64,000 nucleotides of DNA. Source: VXYL01 sp965243095 (GTDB taxonomy: Bacteria > Pseudomonadota > Gammaproteobacteria > Pseudomonadales > Azotimanducaceae). Location of the stretch: the NCBI GenBank assembly GCA_965243095.1, contig OZ251530.1, forward strand, positions 3,906,001 through 3,970,000, given 5' to 3'. A model generated the notes under the pieces. The model saw nothing but the letters and a program-made list of their open reading frames with translations, made no database searches and had not been told where the DNA came from. Shown here one piece after another: positions 15,558 to 23,526 of this stretch. Each line of letters begins with the position of its first letter. The first letter of the stretch is position 1. A program made the position numbers and the translations under genes.

Positions 15558-16546
15558 GTGCCGCGCACCTTCATGCCGGCGGCGCGGTACACGCTGTCGA
15601 CCAAGCGCATCTGCTTCACCGCGTCGGCGGCGTCCGTCGGCAGGCGCTCGCCGGTGTTCAAGGCGCGGACGAAGGCGTCCAATTGAAAATCGTAGGTGGT
15701 GCGCTTGGTGAGGGTCTCGGTCTTCGTCTCGCCATCCGTTTCCAGCTTGATTTCGTGGCCGTAGTGCGGCACCAGCGGGTTCTGCACCGTCAGCGTGCCC
15801 TTGGTTCCTCGCGCCACCAAGTCCCAGCGGCGCTGCCCCCCTTTCGCCATCGAACCGGAAGCGCTGCCCGTGGCGCCGCTTGGGAAGGCCAACTCCGAAG
15901 CCAGCCGCAAGTCCACGTCCGGCGGGCCTTCCTCGGCCTCGGCGGAAACCACGGTCGGCTCCTCGCCGGTGAAGTGGCGCACCCAAGACAGCGGATAGCA
16001 GCCCATGTCCATGGTCGCGCCGCCGCCGGTGGCGTAGTTCATGCGGATGTCGCCTGCTGGAATACCGCGTTCCACGACGACATGGAACGCGCCTTCAACG
16101 CGCCGCAGCTCGCCGATGGCGCCCGCGTGGTAGAGCTCCAACGCCCGCAGGAACACCGGGTGGTAGCGGTAGTGGAACGCCTCGATGAGCAGCAGGCCGG
16201 CCCGTTCGGCCGCTTCCGCCATCTCCGCCGCTTCGCGCTCGTTCAAGGCGAAGGACTTCTCGCACAGCACCGGCTTGCCCGCGGCCAGCGCCTTCAACGT
16301 CCACTCGCGGTGGTGGCTGATGGGCAGCGGGTTGTACACGGCGGTCACGTCCGGGTGATCGATCACCGCTTGGTAGTCGTCCACCACGTTCGCCACGCCG
16401 CCCTTCTCCGCCATCGCCGCGGCGCGCTCGCGATCCCGCGCCGCAATGGCGACCACTTCCACGTCCGCGTTGCGGCTCGCCGGATCCAGCAGCGCCGCCG
16501 GCGTGATTTTGGCGGCACCGAGCGTGCCAAAACGAATGTTTGCCAT
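15554..16546 (-). CDS. Gfo/Idh/MocA-family oxidoreductase
   Basis: A 330-residue dehydrogenase of the trans-1,2-dihydrobenzene-1,2-diol/xylose dehydrogenase-like branch. It starts MANIRFGTLGAAKITPAALL, a Rossmann motif in which the second glycine position is Ala, and has CEKSFA (usual form CEKP) near residue 96 and EAFHYRYHPVF. The C-terminal MDMGCYPLSWVRHFTGEEP block is typical of that branch. The substrate is unknown. It is the first gene of the oxidoreductase-dapD-epoxide hydrolase-oxidoreductase run and overlaps dapD by four bases. The ATG at 16546 faces the divergent acyltransferase gene at 16586, leaving a 39-base promoter region. Confidence 0.87.
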   Translation of the reverse strand: MANIRFGTLGAAKITPAALLDPASRNADVEVVAIAARDRERAAAMAEKGGVANVVDDYQAVIDHPDVTAVYNPLPISHHREWTLKALAAGKPVLCEKSFALNEREAAEMAEAAERAGLLLIEAFHYRYHPVFLRALELYHAGAIGELRRVEGAFHVVVERGIPAGDIRMNYATGGGATMDMGCYPLSWVRHFTGEEPTVVSAEAEEGPPDVDLRLASELAFPSGATGSASGSMAKGGQRRWDLVARGTKGTLTVQNPLVPHYGHEIKLETDGETKTETLTKRTTYDFQLDAFVRALNTGERLPTDAADAVKQMRLVDSVYRAAGMKVRGT

Positions 16547-16585
16547 AAGGAATGTTTGCCTTGCGCGAGTTGCCTGCTTGACTCT

Positions 16586-17425
16586 ATGGTAACGCCTGAG
16601 GGCCTTGGGGGACTTGGGGCGTTGCTCGACCCGATACTGCGCACCGTGAGCCGCATGCCGTTGCCGCGCTTGCACACCTTGGCGCAGGACGTGGAAGCGC
16701 TGGCGCGTCTCGGCTACCGCAAGAAGCTGGTGGCGGCGAATCTGACCGCCGCGTTTCCCAACGCCGACACCGAGGCGCTTGCCAACAGCTTTTACGGCGG
16801 CTTCGCGCAGGTTTGCGTGGAGGTGGTGCGCGGTCTGGCCATGGACGCCGACGACCTGCTCGCACGCGTGGACTGCGAAGGCGCCGCGCCGCTGCGGGAC
16901 GGCAACGCGCTGCTGTTGATGGCGCACCATGCCAACATGATCTGGGCCGTGCTCGCCTTGGCCACGCGCATCGAGGCGCCCGTCTCCATCGTGTACAAGC
17001 CGCCGCACGCGCCGGCCATGCGGCAACTGCTGCTCGCCATCGCGGCCCGGTTCGACGTGGAACTGGTGCCGGTGAAGGAGGTGCGGAGGAAGCTGGTGCA
17101 ACGGCGCCATCGAAACCGGGTTTGGACGCTGGTGGCGGATCAACGCCCGGGGCGGGATTGCCACTACGCGGAGCTGTGCGGGTTGCGAACCGCTTTCTAC
17201 CTTGGCCCGGAACGCATTGCGCGGGCGCTCCGCTGGCCGGTGTACTACCTCTCCTGCCAACGCGCCGCGCCCGGGCGCTACTCATGCCGGGTGGAGAAAA
17301 TCGCCGATCCGCCGCACGAGCAGCCGGGGGCGATCATCGACCGCTACGCCGCCTTGCTGCAAGCGGACATCGACCAGGCGCCCGCCGATTGGCTTTGGTC
17401 GCACGACCGCTGGCGCGCGCCCTGA
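16586..17425 (+). CDS. LpxL/HtrB-type lipid A acyltransferase-like protein
   Basis: A 279-residue member of the lauroyl/myristoyl acyltransferase (LPLAT) family, which adds secondary acyl chains to lipid A at the inner membrane. Visible blocks are LARLGYRKKLVAANLTAAFP (the R-x-x-x-x-N-L motif), MAHHANMIWAVLAL in the place of the H-x4-D/E catalytic motif, VYKPPHAPAM, and LVADQRPG followed by GLRTAFYLGPERIARAL. The last two match the DQ-P and fatty-acyl-site segments of HtrB. The ATG at 16586 lies just outside the divergent oxidoreductase. Length is slightly below E. coli LpxL (306) because the N-terminal membrane helix is reduced. Which lipid it acylates is inferred. Confidence 0.82.
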   Translation: MVTPEGLGGLGALLDPILRTVSRMPLPRLHTLAQDVEALARLGYRKKLVAANLTAAFPNADTEALANSFYGGFAQVCVEVVRGLAMDADDLLARVDCEGAAPLRDGNALLLMAHHANMIWAVLALATRIEAPVSIVYKPPHAPAMRQLLLAIAARFDVELVPVKEVRRKLVQRRHRNRVWTLVADQRPGRDCHYAELCGLRTAFYLGPERIARALRWPVYYLSCQRAAPGRYSCRVEKIADPPHEQPGAIIDRYAALLQADIDQAPADWLWSHDRWRAP

Positions 17426-17436
17426 CGGGCGCGTTG

Positions 17437-17455
17437 GAGTTTGCTTCGCAAACTC
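17437..17455. terminator. Possible bidirectional hairpin between convergent genes
   Basis: GAGTTTGC and GCAAACTC form a perfect 8-bp stem around the loop TTC, in the 61-base gap between the stops of two convergent genes. There is no clear U-tract on either side, so it may be a weak terminator or a 3'-end stabilising hairpin. Confidence 0.4.
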
Positions 17456-17486
17456 TGCGCAACACCAAACGCCGGGGACTTGGCTG

Positions 17487-18317
17487 TCAGTCGCCTTGGA
17501 ACGTCGGTGGGGTTTGGGTGTTCCCATCGCCGCTGCGGTCGAGGGTTCGCGCTCGCCACGAAGCCGCGGCGGTGGCGCGATCCTGGGTGGCGGCGGTGAG
17601 CAGGTTCTGATCGACGTCCATGTGCATCAAGGCGGCGTCCGCGGCGCCGACGATGGCGTTGACGCTGCGCTTGATCATCTGCGCCGGAATCGGCGGCTTC
17701 GCGGCGTAGCGCGCCGCCCACTCCAGCGCGGTGTCCAGCAGCGCGTCCGGCGCGACCATCGCGTCGAGCACACCCCACTCCAGCAGCCGTTCCGCGTCCA
17801 CGCGCTCGCCGCCGGCCACCAAGCGTTTAGCGCGTGCGGGCCCGGCAAGGCGGGCGATGAGCGGCAAACCCTTCCACATCAGGTTCACGCCGATGTCGAT
17901 CTCCGGGTACTGCATGAAGCAGTCCGCGGCGCCGATGCGGAAGTCCATCGCCGTCGCCAGCACCGCGCCGCCGCCCATCGCCGCGCCGTTCCACGCGGCG
18001 ATGGTGATCTGGTCCATGTCGTGGACGGCCAGCGTCGCCCGCTCGCCCATGCGCGCCAAGCGCCGCCGCTCCAGCAATCCCGACGCCGGCGGCGCGGCAC
18101 CGCGCAAATCCGCGCCGGCGGAGAAGTGCCGGCCGGCGCCGGTGAAAACCACGGCTCGCGTCTCCACATCCTCGCGGAACGCCAAAGCCGCCGCTTCAAT
18201 GTCCGCCAAGTGCGCGTGATCGAGCGCGTTCGCCTTCGCCGGGCGGTTGAAGGTGACGATGGCGACATGCCCCTGCCGGCGCACCTTCACGTTCGCGTAT
18301 GTTGCCGTTCGCGGCAC
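17487..18317 (-). CDS. Enoyl-CoA hydratase/isomerase family protein
   Basis: A 276-residue crotonase-fold protein. It begins with VKVRRQGHVAIVTFNRPAKANAL in short form, then FSAGADLRG (first oxyanion loop), WNGAAMGGGAVLA (second oxyanion loop, residues about 110-120) and MQYPEIDIG with Glu139 near the usual catalytic position. It would hydrate or isomerise enoyl-CoA thioesters in fatty acid or amino acid catabolism; the exact reaction in this broad family is not predictable. The chosen start is GTG at 18317, because GGAGG lies eight bases upstream; the in-frame extension to 18458 has no homology. It diverges from the glycosyltransferase gene across a 140-base gap. Confidence 0.85.
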   Translation of the reverse strand: MPRTATYANVKVRRQGHVAIVTFNRPAKANALDHAHLADIEAAALAFREDVETRAVVFTGAGRHFSAGADLRGAAPPASGLLERRRLARMGERATLAVHDMDQITIAAWNGAAMGGGAVLATAMDFRIGAADCFMQYPEIDIGVNLMWKGLPLIARLAGPARAKRLVAGGERVDAERLLEWGVLDAMVAPDALLDTALEWAARYAAKPPIPAQMIKRSVNAIVGAADAALMHMDVDQNLLTAATQDRATAAASWRARTLDRSGDGNTQTPPTFQGD

Positions 18318-18457
18318 CGGTTGTTCCTCCGCATGATGGTCGGCGGTATCGAGCGTATCACCGCGGCGATGTTGCGTTATGCTTAGAATCCATCGAGTAC
18401 ACCCGCCAACGGCAATGTCTTGGGCACGCTGCGGCGCGGCGCTCTCGGTTCGCGCCA

Positions 18458-19660
18458 ATGAAGATACTCTGGATCGATCCGCTCAACACCAACCCTCACT
18501 TTCTCAACCTGATGGCGGTGGTGCTCCGCGACGCCGGGCACGAGGTTCACGTTTGCGCGACGGTGCGGGCGCATTACCCAGCGCCGCCCGGCGTTCGCTG
18601 GGTGCCGTTCGCGCCCTTCGCGCGGCCCGTTTTCACCTTCAAGCGCCGCTGGCTCGCGGCCGTCTGGCTGGTCGCCAGCTATCCGTTGCACTGGCGCCGG
18701 GCGATCCGTCACGCGCGCCGTTGCGGGGCAGGCGCGGCGTTGATCTCGACAAACCTCGCGTTCCGCCGCGTGGATGCTTGGGCCATGCGGCGTTTGCGGC
18801 AAAGCGACATTTCCACTGCCGTGGTGGTTCACAAGCCGTGGCAAGCGTGGCAGCGCGGCAAACCGGCGAAAGCCGCCTATCGGGCGTTCTACCTAGCCGC
18901 GGATCGCGTGCTCACGATGGACGACCACACCCGCGCCTTCCTGCGCGCGGCATGCGGCGTGGCCAAAGAGCGTTTTCGCCACCTCCCCCATCCCCACTTC
19001 GAGCCGTTCCTCGCCACCGTTGCAACCAATCGGACTTTGGCCCGGGACTTGGCCGAATGGGCAACCGCGACTGATGAGTCGCCCGCCCCGGTGATCGCGT
19101 TCCTGTCGCAAATGCGGCCTGAGCACGGCTTCGACGATTTGCTCGCCGCGTTGCCGACCGTGGACGAACAACTCGCCGAATGGCGACTGCTGGTGGTGGC
19201 TTCAAACGTCGCTCGGAGGCACCGTGCAACGGTGGAGAAACGGTTGGCCGCGCAAGGTTTGCGCGACCGCTGTTGGCTGCACTGGACGCCTTATTCGCCC
19301 GCGGACTTGAAGGCGTTTCTGGGTGCCTCCAGCATGGTCGTGACGCCCTACAAGTGGGCCGGACGCAGCGCCGTGACCGCCAGCGCCATCGGCGCGGGGG
19401 TGCCCGTAGTGACAACCGACGTGGGCGGGCTGGCGATCGGCTTGACCCCGCAGGGCAACGGCGAGTTGGTGCCGCCCAACAACCCCGACGCTTTGGCCGC
19501 CGCCATCGTCAAGGTGGCGCGCGACCTGCCCGGCTATCGCCGCCGCGCCCGCGATCCGCACAAGGACTTCGCGCCCGCCCGTGCCGCCGCCGCGTTGACG
19601 GGCGTATTGCAGGAGCTTGAGGGAACTGACGGCAGCCACCATTCGGATGTGGCACAGTAG
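18458..19660 (+). CDS. Group 1 (GT4-like) glycosyltransferase
   Basis: A 400-residue GT-B fold glycosyltransferase. The N-terminal Rossmann half opens MKILWIDPLNTNPHFLNLMA. The C-terminal half contains APVIAFLSQMRPEHGFDDLL and VVTPYKWAGRSAVTASAIGA, followed by GVPVVTTDVGGLA, the usual nucleotide-sugar and E-x7-E region in variant form (Ala/Thr in place of the first Glu). It probably transfers a sugar in cell-envelope glycan synthesis; donor and acceptor are unknown. No other glycan-assembly genes are adjacent. The ATG at 18458 is the first with homology. Its end overlaps the extended frame of the XRE gene that follows. Confidence 0.8.
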   Translation: MKILWIDPLNTNPHFLNLMAVVLRDAGHEVHVCATVRAHYPAPPGVRWVPFAPFARPVFTFKRRWLAAVWLVASYPLHWRRAIRHARRCGAGAALISTNLAFRRVDAWAMRRLRQSDISTAVVVHKPWQAWQRGKPAKAAYRAFYLAADRVLTMDDHTRAFLRAACGVAKERFRHLPHPHFEPFLATVATNRTLARDLAEWATATDESPAPVIAFLSQMRPEHGFDDLLAALPTVDEQLAEWRLLVVASNVARRHRATVEKRLAAQGLRDRCWLHWTPYSPADLKAFLGASSMVVTPYKWAGRSAVTASAIGAGVPVVTTDVGGLAIGLTPQGNGELVPPNNPDALAAAIVKVARDLPGYRRRARDPHKDFAPARAAAALTGVLQELEGTDGSHHSDVAQ

Positions 19661-19676
19661 CGCCGTAATCGACGCC

Positions 19677-20132
19677 ATGCGCACCAAAGCCATGACCACC
19701 CCGACCGACCGCGAACAAACGACATCCGTGAGCGCCGACACGCTGCGCTACGCCCGCGAGCGCACTGGCCTTTCGTTGCGCGACGCGGCGCGACGCGCCG
19801 GCGTTTCGCACTCGGCGTTGTCTGCCTACGAGCGCGGAACCCGGGTGCCGTCCTTGAACAAGCTGTTCAACATTCTGCACGCCCTAGGGTTCGCCGTGCG
19901 CATCGAACTGGAGCCCCGCGTGCGCGAACGCAACGGCGTGCCGCGCGGCGAGGAGCTGGTGGAGGTGATTCGGTTGGCCGAACACTATCCGCCGCGCCAA
20001 CGCCCGCCGATTTCGTTGGCCGCCATCCTGCGCGAGGGCGCGGCGAACAAGGCGCGGGCGGCGCGGGCGGCGCGGGCGACGCGGGTGGCGCGGGAAGAAG
20101 CGGCGAAACAGGGCGCGAACAAGGGCGGTTGA
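19677..20132 (+). CDS. XRE-family HTH protein (antitoxin-like partner of nucleotidyltransferase)
   Basis: A helix-turn-helix regulator of about 151 residues. The Cro/C1 domain is clear in LRYARERTGLSLRDAARRAG followed by VSHSALSAYERGTRVPSLNKL (residues about 25-70). The tail is rich in Ala, Arg and Lys (NKARAARAARATRVAREE) and may bind nucleic acid or be disordered. The next gene, a nucleotidyltransferase, begins inside this gene's stop codon (TTGA), the layout of a toxin-antitoxin or AbiE-like pair with the HTH protein as repressor/antitoxin. In-frame ATGs at 19647, 19677 and 19692 are possible starts; 19677 was chosen because it lies just after the glycosyltransferase stop. No strong ribosome-binding site decides. 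Confidence 0.72.
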   Translation: MRTKAMTTPTDREQTTSVSADTLRYARERTGLSLRDAARRAGVSHSALSAYERGTRVPSLNKLFNILHALGFAVRIELEPRVRERNGVPRGEELVEVIRLAEHYPPRQRPPISLAAILREGAANKARAARAARATRVAREEAAKQGANKGG

Positions 20133-20692
20133 GCATCCTTGTGGCCGAGCTTCCCGAATCGCTGAGCGGCAAAATCGTAGCGTTGCACGAGGCGCTTCGG
20201 GCTGCGGAGCTGCCACACGCCTTCGGCGGAGCGCTGGCGCTCGCGTGGTGTACCGGCAATGGCCGCGGCACTATCGACATCGACGTCAACGTCTTCGTCT
20301 CCACCGACAGCACGAGCCAACTCGCGGCGGCGTTGCCGGCCGGCGTGGTCTGCGGCGACAACGACTTGGAAGCGCTGGCGCACGACGGGCAGGCGCGTCT
20401 CGACTGGCAAGGCACGGCCTTGGACATCTTCCTCGACACCACCGAGATTCACCGGGAAGCCGCGCGCTGCGTCCGTTGGGAGCAATTCGCCGGCCGTCGC
20501 CTGCCGTTCCTGTCGTGCTTCCACGTCGCGCTGTTCAAGGCGTTCTTCAACCGCACCAAGGACTGGGCGGATTTGGAGGCCATGCGCGACGCCGGCACGC
20601 TGCCCGTCGACCGCGTGCGCGGGGCGTTGATTCGCTACTTGGGCGAAGACGACGAGCGCCTCGCCGCGTTGTCAACGTTGGCGGCGGCTTGA
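20129..20692 (+). CDS. Nucleotidyltransferase-fold protein (toxin-like)
   Basis: A 187-residue protein with the minimal nucleotidyltransferase fold. The G-G-x-A-L-A segment (FGGALALAWC) is followed by RGTIDIDVNVFV, the D-x-D metal-binding strand of AbiEii/MNT-like enzymes. A third acidic residue (LDIFLD, residue about 100) completes the usual triad. Such proteins in paired operons typically transfer a nucleotide to tRNA or to a partner protein. It starts at TTG at 20129, overlapping the upstream XRE stop by four bases. The unusual start and coupling favour low toxin dosage. Function is inferred from fold and context. Confidence 0.7.
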   Translation: MSILVAELPESLSGKIVALHEALRAAELPHAFGGALALAWCTGNGRGTIDIDVNVFVSTDSTSQLAAALPAGVVCGDNDLEALAHDGQARLDWQGTALDIFLDTTEIHREAARCVRWEQFAGRRLPFLSCFHVALFKAFFNRTKDWADLEAMRDAGTLPVDRVRGALIRYLGEDDERLAALSTLAAA

Positions 20693-20772
20693 GGCGCCCC
20701 GCAGGGCGCACACTCGCCTTTCGCGCCGCAATAAGCCACACTCACTGTTCAAGAAACGCACAGGGGGAATCC

Positions 20773-22857
20773 GTGTCCGCACTGCCAACCGACTACGAGG
20801 AGCGCGTCTACGCCGGCGTGCTCGGCAAGATCATCGGCGTCTATCTCGGGCGCCCGTTCGAAGGCTGGTCGAACGAGGCCATCGAGAAGCGCCTCGGCGA
20901 GATCGACTACTACGTTCACGACAAGCTCGACGTGCCGCTCATCGTCACCGACGACGACATCAGCGGCACGTTCACGTTCATCCGCGCCCTCGAGGACTAC
21001 GGCTGCGATCCGAACCTGACGCCCCGGCAAATCGGCCAGACGTGGCTGAACTACCTCATCGAAAAACGCACCATCCTGTGGTGGGGCGGCCTCGGCAACT
21101 CCACCGAACACACCGCCTACATGCGCTTGGCGAACGGCATCGACGCGCCGGCCAGCGGCTCCATCGCCATGAACGGACAGGTGGTGGCCGAGCAGATCGG
21201 GGCGCAGATCTTCATCGACGGCTGGGCGATGGTGTCGCCCGGGGACCCGGAGCGGGCGGCGGATCTGGCCCGCCGCGCGGCGAGCGTCTCCCACGACGGC
21301 GTGGCCGTACACGGTGCGCAGGTGCTGGCGGCGATGGAGGCGGCGGCGTTCGTGGAGGCGGACACCGGCAAGTTGATCGACTTGGGGCTGGCGCAGATTC
21401 CCGCCGACGGCCTGCTGCGGCGCATGATCGACGACATCCGCGCCTGGCACGCGGAGAACGGCGACGATTGGCGCGCCACCTTCGGCCAAATCAAGGCCAA
21501 CTACGGCTACGACAAGTACGGCGGCAACTGCCACATGGTGCCGAACCACGGCCTCATCATCGCCGCCCTGCTGCACGGCAACGACGATTTCGGCCACGCC
21601 TTGAAGATCGTCAACACCTGCGGCTGGGACACGGATTGCAACTCCGGCAACCTCGGCTGCCTGCTGGGCATCCAGCACGGCTTGCGCGGCATCGACGCCG
21701 GCGCGGACTGGCGCGGCCCGGTGGCGGACATCTGCTACCTGCCGAGCGCCGACAGCGGCGGCGGCGTGAGCGACGCGGTGACGCAGGCCACGCGCATCAC
21801 GCGCATGGGCCACGCCCTCGCCGGGGCCGCCTACCACGCACCCAAGGAAGGTGCCCGCTACCACTTCTCGCACCCGGGCGCGGTGCAGGGCTTCACCGGC
21901 CACGAATGTGTGGTGAACAACCGCGCCAACGCCGCCGGCGAGCCGTGCCTGGCCCTGCACTTCAACCGCAGCGAGCCGGGCACCACGGCGCGAGCGACGA
22001 CCGCCACGTTCGTGGATTCGCTGGACACCGCCAAGTATTTCGAGCGCCGCGGCTACGGCTTGATGACCAGCCCGGCGCTCTCGCCCGGGCAGACCATCAG
22101 CGCGGTGGTGGAATTGGCGAGGACGGCCGACGAAGCCGCGGACGTCTCCATCTGCATCCGCGTCTTCAACGCCGAGGACAAGCTGGTGACGCTGCGCAAC
22201 GCCGCCACCGCCATCGCGCCCGGCGAGCAGGAGACGCTCACTTGGACTGCCCCGGACGTGGGCGGCTATCCCATCGCCGCGGTGGGCGTGGAGATCGTCT
22301 CCGCCGCCTCCGGCGGCACCTTGTTCCTGCACAGCCTGGACTGGCAAGGCGCGCCGGAGGTGACACTCACCCGCGTGCCGGGCGACATGTGGCACCGGGC
22401 GTGGGTGAACGGCGTGGATCAGTATTGGCCGCGCTATTCGGAACCGTTCCGCCTGATACACAACCGCGGCACCGGCCTGCTGCTGCACGGCGCGCGCGAA
22501 TGGACGGACTACCGCATGAGCGCCGACGTGACGCCGCACCTGACGCGGCGCGTCGGCGTGGCGGCGCGGGTGCAGGGGATGCGCCGCTACTACGCGCTGG
22601 TGCTGGAAATGGACGGCAAGGCGCGGCTGGTGCGCGAACTCGACGGCACCACGGTGCTGGCCGAGCAGGAGTTCCCGCTGGAACTCTACCGCACCTACCA
22701 AATGGAGATCGCCGTGCAAGGCGACACGGTGACCGGCGCCATCGACGGCAAACCCCTGCTCAGCGCCACCGACGACGCCCTGCCGACCGGCGGCATCGCG
22801 CTGTTGGTGGACGAAGGCCGCACCGCCACGCAAACCGTGACGGTGTCGGCACCGTGA
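20773..22857 (+). CDS. ADP-ribosylglycohydrolase family protein with C-terminal beta-sandwich region
   Basis: A 694-residue protein. Residues 1 to about 345 match the ADP-ribosyl-glycohydrolase (ARH/DraG) fold: YAGVLGKIIGVYLGRPFEGW, then TDDDISGTFTFIRALE (metal-binding T-D-D-D), and VNTCGWDTDCNSGNLGCLLG, where the W-D-T-D-C-N metal motif is intact. The remainder contains two probable beta-sandwich domains. The last one (residues about 520-690, with WTDYRMSADVTPHLTRRVGV and GGIALLVDEG) looks like a concanavalin A/DUF1080-type carbohydrate-binding fold. Such long proteins probably hydrolyse ribosyl or nucleoside bonds rather than protein ADP-ribose. The start is GTG at 20773 after CAGGGGGAA. 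No signal peptide is seen. Confidence 0.82.
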   Translation: MSALPTDYEERVYAGVLGKIIGVYLGRPFEGWSNEAIEKRLGEIDYYVHDKLDVPLIVTDDDISGTFTFIRALEDYGCDPNLTPRQIGQTWLNYLIEKRTILWWGGLGNSTEHTAYMRLANGIDAPASGSIAMNGQVVAEQIGAQIFIDGWAMVSPGDPERAADLARRAASVSHDGVAVHGAQVLAAMEAAAFVEADTGKLIDLGLAQIPADGLLRRMIDDIRAWHAENGDDWRATFGQIKANYGYDKYGGNCHMVPNHGLIIAALLHGNDDFGHALKIVNTCGWDTDCNSGNLGCLLGIQHGLRGIDAGADWRGPVADICYLPSADSGGGVSDAVTQATRITRMGHALAGAAYHAPKEGARYHFSHPGAVQGFTGHECVVNNRANAAGEPCLALHFNRSEPGTTARATTATFVDSLDTAKYFERRGYGLMTSPALSPGQTISAVVELARTADEAADVSICIRVFNAEDKLVTLRNAATAIAPGEQETLTWTAPDVGGYPIAAVGVEIVSAASGGTLFLHSLDWQGAPEVTLTRVPGDMWHRAWVNGVDQYWPRYSEPFRLIHNRGTGLLLHGAREWTDYRMSADVTPHLTRRVGVAARVQGMRRYYALVLEMDGKARLVRELDGTTVLAEQEFPLELYRTYQMEIAVQGDTVTGAIDGKPLLSATDDALPTGGIALLVDEGRTATQTVTVSAP

Positions 22858-23053
22858 AGGCGTGACCGGTCGACAAAACGCTATCGCACCAGATTCAAGA
22901 GTCACGAGGTCCTGCCAAGAGACGGCACGGGCCTCAAAGAGTCGAAGTCGCATGCTGCGCAAGGTTGTCGTAAGGTTTCGCTGAAAAATGTGATGCAACG
23001 TCACCGTCAGGCACCGAGAGATTGCCACATGTCGGGCAGATGGAGCTAGGTTC

Positions 23054-23224
23054 GTGGAACGCCTGTTGATCATTGGTGGCGTCACCTTTGTCGCGACCGT
23101 GTTGTTCCTCGGCGGCCATGTGCTTTTCTTTCACTACACTAGGGCAGGAAGGGCGTACCGACGCAAGCTCGGTAAGCTGATAGCGGGACCGGAGTGGGGC
23201 CGGAGTGGGGAGAGTGATGCCTAG
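23054..23224 (+). CDS. Single-span membrane microprotein, copy 1 (56 aa)
   Basis: A short gene starting at GTG 23054 with GGAG eight bases upstream. The product begins MERLLIIGGVTFVATVLFLG and continues GHVLFFHYTRAGRAYRRKLG, then KLIAGPEWGRSGESDA. One N-terminal hydrophobic segment (residues about 4-26) is followed by a strongly basic tail. It is a clear paralogue of the next small gene: both share the membrane segment and the tail AGRAYRRKLGKLIAGPEWG. The conservation lies at protein level with silent third-base changes between copies, which supports real coding. Function is unknown; candidates include a membrane microprotein regulator or a type I-toxin-like peptide. Confidence 0.62.
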   Translation: MERLLIIGGVTFVATVLFLGGHVLFFHYTRAGRAYRRKLGKLIAGPEWGRSGESDA

Positions 23225-23292
23225 CGTTGCGACCCAACCGTGACGGTCTCGGCGCCGTGATTAACCACACAACCGGCAAACCGAGCTAGACG

Positions 23293-23466
23293 ATGGACGA
23301 ACCCGTCACCTTCTTGGAGAACATGTTCATTGTTGGCGGTGTCGTCGTCGTTGCGACGTGTTTGGTCCTCGGCGGCTATGCGCTGTTCTTCCGCTACACC
23401 AAGGCGGGAAGAGCCTACCGGCGCAAGCTCGGTAAGCTGATCGCGGGACCGGAGTGGGGAAAGTGA
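23293..23466 (+). CDS. Single-span membrane microprotein, copy 2 (57 aa)
   Basis: The second tandem copy, from ATG 23293 to TGA 23466. The product opens MDEPVTFLENMFIVGGVVVV, has a membrane segment at about residues 11-33 (ATCLVLGGYALFF follows), and ends RYTKAGRAYRRKLGKLIAGP plus EWGK. The basic tail after the membrane segment predicts the C-terminus in the cytoplasm. It shares the AGRAYRRKLGKLIAGPEWG block with copy 1, 69 bases upstream. A CGAGC upstream gives only a weak ribosome-binding site. The gene is followed by 60 bases to the convergent DUF4143 ATPase. No known family was recognised. Confidence 0.66.
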   Translation: MDEPVTFLENMFIVGGVVVVATCLVLGGYALFFRYTKAGRAYRRKLGKLIAGPEWGK

Positions 23467-23526
23467 GGTGATGCGCGCTGCCGGCCGCCGTGGGCGGCGA
23501 TGTGACGTGCGGAGAACGCCGCGCCG

